Part shown: positions 59,073 through 64,000 of the stretch, piece after piece
Layout of the letters: each line of letters starts with the position of its first letter
How positions within the stretch are numbered: position 1 is the first letter of the stretch
Source of the DNA: QGON01 sp963691905
Lineage (GTDB): Bacteria; Pseudomonadota; Gammaproteobacteria; Chromatiales; Chromatiaceae
DNA: 64,000 nucleotides
Assembly (NCBI GenBank): GCA_963691905.1
Contig: OY829893.1
Location: forward strand, 1,054,001 to 1,118,000
Direction of reading: 5' to 3'
The notes under the pieces: model-generated
The model's database searches: none
Told to the model about the DNA's origin: nothing
The model's input: only the letters and a program-made list of their open reading frames with translations
Program-made: the position numbers and the translations under genes

Positions 59073-60248
59073 TCATTCATGCACTCCCGTTGTTTTGTGC
59101 GGGATGGTAAATGAAAAAATCGCCCCACCTTCCGGGTTGTTTGCTGCCTGAATCTGTCCATCATGGCCTATGATGATCTCTTTACAGATCGCCAGACCCA
59201 ATCCCGTCCCACCAGAACCTGACCGGGTCTTGCTGGATTGAATGAACTTATCAAATATCGCATCCAGTTCATCTTCTGGAATTCCCGTCCCTTGATCGCT
59301 GACACTGAGGGAGATAGAGGGTAGTGTGTCGATATCGGTGCGACTATGCCCTGCCGGTAGACTGGACTCACCGAAAGAGACTCTGATGCTCTTGCCCTCC
59401 GGTGTGAACTTGATGGCGTTGGAGAGCAGGTTGCGCACCACCTGCCCGATCTTTTCTCCATCACACCAGGCCATGGTCTCGCGTTCGTACCCCGTAATCT
59501 CCAGGGTCAGTTTCTTGTTCCTGAACAGGGATTCGTATTCTGCGGTCGCACTCTCAACAACGATCTTCAGATCCTGTTCCTTCATCTCATAGTGCATGCG
59601 ACCCGACTCCAGTTTAGAGAGATCAAGCAGGTCATTGAGCAGACTCAGCAGCCGCTCACCGCTCTGGTGAATGTTGGAGTAGTAATGAAAGAGCTTCTCT
59701 TTGGGCACCGTGTCAATCTTATTCATTCCGAACCTGGAAAAACTCAGAATGGCATGCATGGGGGTACGCAGCTCATGGGACATGTTGGACAGGAACTCGC
59801 TCTTGGCCTGGTTGGCCTTCTCTGCAGTTTCCTTGGCTAGCTTCAGGTCAGCGGTTTGTTCTGCTACGAGTTCCTGTAGGTGATCCCGGTGCTGGAGCAG
59901 TTCTTCCTCAGTGCGCCTGCGCTCATTGATTTCGTCGGTAAGAGCATGTACCTCAGGTATCCACTTGACCAGACCAAATGCCAAGAACAAAAAGCCACCG
60001 AGGAATCCGACAAATTTTTCCAGAAACGCTTCCAACTCAGTATCACCGACAATCAACAGCCAGTTAAGGCTTTCGAAATTGTCGGAAATATCGAGGAGAC
60101 TGCCAAGCAGCAGTAGACAGAATCCTGTGAGGATGAAGTTCCATCCTTTGCGGGTATAGAGATTTTTCTTTGTCCCCTGTAGCCATAGCCACCCCACAAG
60201 GCTTAGCAGAATCAGGGCGCGTACAATTTCCAGTGTAATATCAAGCAT
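59073..60248 (-). CDS. Membrane sensor histidine kinase
   Basis: The kinase has 391 residues. Two to three N-terminal helices (VRALILLSLVGWLWLQ, LTGFCLLLLGSLLDI and one more) are followed by a coiled coil, then HisKA (SNMSHELRTPMHAILSFS) and the ATPase with N box LLSNAIKFTPEGKSI, G1 DQGTGIPEDELDAIFDKF and G2 GGTGLGLAICKEI. The periplasmic loop is short, so the signal may be sensed in the membrane. It overlaps the response regulator gene by 8 bp and is co-translated with it. Confidence 0.9.
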   Translation of the reverse strand: MLDITLEIVRALILLSLVGWLWLQGTKKNLYTRKGWNFILTGFCLLLLGSLLDISDNFESLNWLLIVGDTELEAFLEKFVGFLGGFLFLAFGLVKWIPEVHALTDEINERRRTEEELLQHRDHLQELVAEQTADLKLAKETAEKANQAKSEFLSNMSHELRTPMHAILSFSRFGMNKIDTVPKEKLFHYYSNIHQSGERLLSLLNDLLDLSKLESGRMHYEMKEQDLKIVVESATAEYESLFRNKKLTLEITGYERETMAWCDGEKIGQVVRNLLSNAIKFTPEGKSIRVSFGESSLPAGHSRTDIDTLPSISLSVSDQGTGIPEDELDAIFDKFIQSSKTRSGSGGTGLGLAICKEIIIGHDGQIQAANNPEGGAIFSFTIPHKTTGVHE

Positions 60249-61152
60249 CGGCAGGATTCATGGTAATCGTCGCAACCACCTGATTGCCGTTGCCCAGGTA
60301 CTCCAGCTGGTCGAAGCTCACCATCCTGGCCATGGCGATGCCACGGCCATGGGTATCGAAGATCCGATCAGGGCTCATCTCCAGATACTCCTGCCAGTCG
60401 AAGCCATCTCCCTGATCCTGGATCAGGAAACGCACCTCACTTCCGGCACGTTCGAATGACAGGCTGACTGTCTTGGTGGCGTTTTCCGGCAGAGCCAGAC
60501 GCCTTTCCACTTCTTCCTCCCAAGTGCCCTCTTCATTCAACCTGGACTTATCGTCGTAGGTAATGCCCAGGTTGTCGTGTTCCACCGCATTGATTACCAG
60601 TTCAGATAGCCCCATCACCACCTTGGCGGCTTCCGGATGGGCATTGGACAATAGGGTGACCAGGTCTCGCCCCTCCTTCAGTGTGCGGAAAGTGAACTGT
60701 CCTTTGTCCATCAAGGTGAGAGCGTGCGATGTGTGTTGCGTTTCTTGTTGCAAAAGGCGGTAATGCTGGTAGTCGCCAACAGCCGTTTTCAAGATGGCGA
60801 GCAGCTGATCATTATTGAACGGTTTGGTGAGGTAATAGTAGGCTCCGGCCTGAAGACCTTCCAGCACGTCTTCCTTGGCGGCTTTGGCGGTCTGCAGGAT
60901 CACGGGGAGTGCACTCAGGGTGGGATGGGCCTTGATCTGGGCAAGCACCTCCATGCCATCCATCTCCGGCATCATGCGGTCCAGGAGTACGGCATCAAAA
61001 CGTTCAGGCGTTTCCTTCAGCAGATTCCAGGCCTGCCGGCCGTTCTCCGCAACAATCGGCGCATAACCCGCATCCTCCAGGTGTTCGCTGAGGATCTCCA
61101 GATTAAAGACCTCATCGTCCACCACCAATATTGTTGGTATTGATTCTCCCAT
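60241..61152 (-). CDS. Response regulator with HATPase (anti-sigma/RsbW-like) output domain
   Basis: The regulator has 303 residues. The receiver domain (ILVVDDEVFNLEILSEH, acceptor Asp in DAVLLDRMMPEMDG, Lys in YYYLTKPF) is joined to a C-terminal GHKL-type domain (ELVINAVEHDNLGI, LIQDQGDGFDWQEY, THGRGIAMARMVSFDQLEY). That output domain resembles anti-sigma kinases such as RsbW rather than a DNA-binding domain. GGAGGAAG sets ATG 61152. Partner of the kinase at 59073. Confidence 0.87.
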   Translation of the reverse strand: MGESIPTILVVDDEVFNLEILSEHLEDAGYAPIVAENGRQAWNLLKETPERFDAVLLDRMMPEMDGMEVLAQIKAHPTLSALPVILQTAKAAKEDVLEGLQAGAYYYLTKPFNNDQLLAILKTAVGDYQHYRLLQQETQHTSHALTLMDKGQFTFRTLKEGRDLVTLLSNAHPEAAKVVMGLSELVINAVEHDNLGITYDDKSRLNEEGTWEEEVERRLALPENATKTVSLSFERAGSEVRFLIQDQGDGFDWQEYLEMSPDRIFDTHGRGIAMARMVSFDQLEYLGNGNQVVATITMNPADA

Positions 61153-61340
61153 GGCCACTTCCTCCATTTTTCCCCAGTGCCCTGTAACCTTATCGGCAGT
61201 TGACATAGTGGACTTTAGAAAAGATTGTAATGGTCCCAAAATGTTTGACGGTTGCTATAGAATGAGTTGGGGTCGACTTCGACCCCTTCCTATGCCGATG
61301 GGGTATAATCCCTCCCCTTTTTCCGATTGTCGGCCTCTTC

Positions 61341-62924
61341 ATGTCAGACGAACTGCTCGAACAACTCAACCGGCGGCGCACCTTTGCCATTATTTCTCAT
61401 CCGGATGCGGGTAAGACCACATTGACCGAAAAGCTGCTGCTCTACGGCGGTGCCATCCAGATGGCGGGCACGGTCAAGGGGCGTAAGGCAGCGCGTCATG
61501 CTACTTCCGACTGGATGGATATGGAGAAGGAACGAGGCATCTCGGTGACCTCGTCGGTGATGCAGTTCCCCTATCGGGATGAGATCGTCAACCTGCTCGA
61601 TACCCCCGGCCATGAGGATTTTTCCGAGGATACCTACCGCACGCTCACTGCAGTGGACTCCGCTCTGATGGTGATCGACGTGGCTAAGGGTGTCGAAGCG
61701 CGGACCATCAAGTTGATGGAGGTCTGCCGCATGCGCGATACGCCTATCCTCACCTTCGTCAACAAACTCGACCGTGAAGGGCGCGATCCCATCGATATCA
61801 TGGATGAGATCGAAAAGGTGCTGAAAATTGAGTGCGCCCCGGTCACTTGGCCTATCGGCATGGGCAAACGTCTGAAGGGGGTCTTTGATCTGCGCACCGA
61901 TACCACCCATCTCTTCAGCGCCACCCACGGAGGCAAGATCCAGATGGGTGAGATGATCGAGGGGCTGGACAACCCTCATCTTGATGAGGTGCTGGGGGAC
62001 ATGGCCCAGGAGTTGCGTGACGAGATCGAGCTGGTGCGTGGCGCCAGCAACGAGCTCGATCTGGAGGCCTATGCGCGCGGTGAGCAGACGCCGGTCTTCT
62101 TCGGCTCGGCGATCAACAACTTCGGCGTCAGGGAGTTGTTGGACGCCTTCGTCGAGTACAGTCCTGCGCCGCTTTCCCGGCAGACCCAGCAGCGCCTGGT
62201 GGAGCCATCTGAGAAGAAGTTTTCCGGCTTCGTCTTCAAGATCCAGGCGAATATGGACCGGCAGCATCGGGATCGCATCGCCTTTTTGCGGGTCTGCTCC
62301 GGCAGCTATCGCAAGGGGATGAAGATGAAACATGTCCGCATCGGAAAGACGGTGCAGATAAGCAATGCCATCACCTTCCAGGCGGATGAGCGCAGGCATG
62401 TGGAGGAGGCCTGGCCCGGTGATATCATCGGCCTGCACAATCACGGCACCATCCAGATCGGCGATACCTTCACCGAGGGGGAGGTGCTGAAATATGAGGG
62501 CATTCCCTACTTTGCCCCGGAACTCTTTCGCCGGGTGGTGCTGAAGGATCCGCTCAAGCAGAAGGCGCTGTTGAAGGGGATTCTGCAACTCAGTGAAGAG
62601 GGGGCGACCCAGGTCTTTCGGCCGGAGAAAAACAACGATCTGATCCTCGGGGCGGTAGGTGTGCTTCAGTTCGATGTCGCTATCGAACGTCTGAAGAGCG
62701 AATACAAGGTGGAGGCCATCATAGAGGCGGCCAGCGTCGCCACCGCCCGCTGGGTCGAGTGCGACGATGAAAAGATGCTGCAGAGTTTCAAGGATAAAAA
62801 CCACGCTAACCTTGCGTTGGATGGGGATAACCAGCTGGTTTATCTTGCTCCGACCCGGGTCAATCTGAGTCTGGCTGAGGAGCGCTGGCCTGAAGTGCGC
62901 TTCCTGGCGACCCGTGAGCTGTAG
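61341..62924 (+). CDS. prfC: Peptide chain release factor 3
   Basis: This 527-residue GTPase recycles RF1/RF2 from terminating ribosomes. G1 HPDAGKTTL, G3 DTPGHEDFSEDTYRT and G4 NKLDREGRDP are intact, with domains II and III following (CSGSYRKGMKMKHVRIGK, GVLQFDVAIERLKSEY). The length equals that of E. coli PrfC within a few residues. Start ATG 61341. Confidence 0.97.
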   Translation: MSDELLEQLNRRRTFAIISHPDAGKTTLTEKLLLYGGAIQMAGTVKGRKAARHATSDWMDMEKERGISVTSSVMQFPYRDEIVNLLDTPGHEDFSEDTYRTLTAVDSALMVIDVAKGVEARTIKLMEVCRMRDTPILTFVNKLDREGRDPIDIMDEIEKVLKIECAPVTWPIGMGKRLKGVFDLRTDTTHLFSATHGGKIQMGEMIEGLDNPHLDEVLGDMAQELRDEIELVRGASNELDLEAYARGEQTPVFFGSAINNFGVRELLDAFVEYSPAPLSRQTQQRLVEPSEKKFSGFVFKIQANMDRQHRDRIAFLRVCSGSYRKGMKMKHVRIGKTVQISNAITFQADERRHVEEAWPGDIIGLHNHGTIQIGDTFTEGEVLKYEGIPYFAPELFRRVVLKDPLKQKALLKGILQLSEEGATQVFRPEKNNDLILGAVGVLQFDVAIERLKSEYKVEAIIEAASVATARWVECDDEKMLQSFKDKNHANLALDGDNQLVYLAPTRVNLSLAEERWPEVRFLATREL

Positions 62925-62962
62925 TTTTTGTGTCCCACAATTTAACCAATCGAGGGGTTTCG

Positions 62963-63205
62963 ATGGAAAATGAAAAAGTAGAAGCTTTGATTTGTGCCGG
63001 CATGCCCGGCGCGAAAGTCACAGTGACTGGTGACGGCCGCCATTTTGAGGCGCTGGTCATCAGCGAGGACTTTGTCGGCAAGTCGCTGATTCAGAAGCAC
63101 CGAATGGTGATGGCGACCGTAACGGAGCAGATATCCAGCGACGAACTGCATGCGCTCTCCATCAAGGCTTTTTCTCCTGAAGACTGGGCGGCAAAGCAGG
63201 GCTGA
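62963..63205 (+). CDS. ibaG: BolA-family protein, IbaG-like
   Basis: This 80-residue protein has the BolA/IbaG fold markers: GAKVTVTGDGRHFEALVISEDF, the conserved His in QKHRMVMA, and DELHALSIKAFSPEDW. IbaG works with monothiol glutaredoxins in iron-sulfur handling and acid stress. The frame opens at 62930, but ATG 62963 follows GAGGGG at suitable spacing. Confidence 0.88.
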   Translation: MENEKVEALICAGMPGAKVTVTGDGRHFEALVISEDFVGKSLIQKHRMVMATVTEQISSDELHALSIKAFSPEDWAAKQG

Positions 63206-63300
63206 TCGCTATCGACCAACCGCAGTTTCTTCATTTGTAATTCTCCCCCGGCGTCCCATAATTAAGATAGAAAGTGGTGGATATTAAATGGAGGTACCCC

Positions 63301-63510
63301 ATGTTCGTGATGCAGAAAAACACGAAAAAGATGGTTGAAGTCCTGAGCCTGACCGATCTCTTTGATCCTATGCATGGCGAAGTGGTCGGGCGATTTCACG
63401 CGGGTGAGGAGATGCAGGATCCGGAAAAGTTCACCAAGGAAGACCTGCTGTTCCCTTCGGGTGAAGTCCTGCCCAGATGCTGGGTCGACTCGCACTATCG
63501 CGAAGGCTGA
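63301..63510 (+). CDS. Small conserved hypothetical protein
   Basis: This 69-residue protein is read from ATG 63301 after a perfect GGAGGT. It contains EVLSLTDLFDPMHGEVVGRFHAGEEMQDPE and LLFPSGEVLPRCWVD. The family appears in many gammaproteobacteria and is sometimes mislabelled acetyltransferase; the chain is too short for that. Function unknown. Confidence 0.75.
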   Translation: MFVMQKNTKKMVEVLSLTDLFDPMHGEVVGRFHAGEEMQDPEKFTKEDLLFPSGEVLPRCWVDSHYREG

Positions 63511-63538
63511 GGTTCGCCGCCATCTGTAGTGAAGTAGG

Positions 63539-63617
63539 CCGGTTCAAGCGTAGCGGAACCGGCTGTATGCCTTTTGTCCCATCAAGCGTGGATTGCCCGG
63601 TTCGCTACGCTTGATCG
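63539..63617. repeat. Inverted pair of dispersed AAGCGTAGCG palindromes
   Basis: CCGGTTCAAGCGTAGCGGAA at 63539-63558 and CCGGTTCGCTACGCTTGATC at 63597-63616 are inverted copies of a motif also present at 7987-8004. They occupy the gap after the small conserved gene. Confidence 0.65.
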
Positions 63618-63765
63618 TGCTACGCATCGAGCAGAGGCAGCTTTTTATTTCGGCCTGGATCTCGATGGCCGCGAGGATCAGATTGCCTTTGTGCGACCCG
63701 ACAAGTGCAGTGAATGCGGCTTTTTTGGATGATCCGTCCATGGTGTTTTCCTGTTTCAGACAGGG

Positions 63766-64000
63766 TCAAAGATTGGAACAGAGACAGGCCTTATAGTTTT
63801 TTCTGTTCTTCTTGCAGTAGGGTTTTTTGTTTGTCATAGGGTAGAAGGTGCGCAGGGCGCGCTGTTTGATCACCATGGTGCTGAAATGGCGTTTTTTACC
63901 GGTTGGACGGGTATCGAACAGACAGGCATCCTTGGCGTTTTTGCCCACCCGTTTATTGGCTTGCTTAAAGGCCCTTGTGCCGGCGATCAGAATGTCTTCG
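63766..64000 (-). CDS. Hypothetical Lys/Cys-rich protein, C-terminal part
   Basis: An open frame enters from the right edge and ends at 63766. It reads AFKQANKRVGKNAKDACLFD, then KKRHFSTMVIKQRALRTFYP, and ends KPYCKKNRKNYKACLCSNL. It is strongly basic with four Cys. No family recognised. Its start lies outside the window, so the ATG at 63948 need not be the true start. Confidence 0.45.
   Translation of the reverse strand, partial: EDILIAGTRAFKQANKRVGKNAKDACLFDTRPTGKKRHFSTMVIKQRALRTFYPMTNKKPYCKKNRKNYKACLCSNL

Noticed and set aside
63544..63741. 65-codon minus-strand ORF
   Set aside because: Its first half crosses the inverted repeat pair at 63539-63617 and no ribosome-binding site is seen; a real gene cannot be supported.

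Overview
The window looks like a chromosomal segment of a sulfur-oxidising gammaproteobacterium (Chromatiales/Sedimenticola/Thiodiazotropha-like; inferred). The clues are two adjacent secreted sulfur-globule-type proteins rich in Gly, Tyr and Trp, a gammaproteobacterial core gene set (rnt, pyrC, mlaA, aceEF-lpd, pssA, leuA, rimI, prfC, ibaG) and a large multiheme cytochrome locus. No rRNA, tRNA or CRISPR array was recognised.

Layout. 1-3.3 kb: the 5' end of rnt, mlaA, pyrC and two sulfur-globule-like genes ending in a strong terminator. 3.5-9.9 kb: the pyruvate dehydrogenase complex (aceE, aceF, an AhpD-fold CxxC protein, and an E3 with its own lipoyl domain). 10-13 kb: a Xre/MbcA/ParS-RES toxin-antitoxin pair, an esterase and a DUF481 barrel. 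13.2-22.3 kb: a structured leader (possible c-di-GMP-I riboswitch) with an intrinsic terminator, followed by one 8.7-kb gene for a secreted mosaic giant (Cys-less transglutaminase-like domain, LVIVD propeller, PKD domains, GlyGly-CTERM-like motif, then a second signal peptide and a small outer-membrane barrel). 22.6-30 kb: a DUF302 protein, then a BPSS1780/RDD/SpoIIM/DUF4129/DUF4350/MoxR membrane-protein operon.

The next expected gene of that operon, DUF58, is missing directly after moxR: only a start-codon remnant of about ten codons lies there. The DUF58 gene resumes 13.4 kb further on. The intervening 30-43.3 kb island carries a candidate outer-membrane electron conduit on the minus strand: two paralogous NHL-propeller lipoproteins, each followed by a cytochrome sharing one tetraheme module, flanking two triheme cytochromes and a 675-residue beta-barrel. 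It also has a small monoheme cytochrome, a diheme cytochrome fused to a degenerate histidine-phosphatase domain, and an OB-fold periplasmic protein. A decayed REP-associated transposase (RAYT) between perfect inverted repeats closes the island, and one REP arm supplies the present DUF58 start codon.

43.3-53.5 kb: DUF58, pssA, a leucine-rich leader peptide before leuA, a family-4 uracil-DNA glycosylase, rimI, a putative metalloprotease, a Nudix protein, and a PilJ-N sensor protein next to a chemoreceptor. 53.7-58.8 kb: an AT-richer block of secreted or membrane proteins including a candidate toxin/immunity pair. 59-64 kb: a sensor kinase/response regulator pair, prfC, ibaG, small conserved proteins and a partial Cys/Lys-rich ORF.

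The two most promising systems are the NHL-cytochrome-barrel island with its broken-operon history, and the leader-controlled giant surface protein with an internal sorting motif and a fused barrel.
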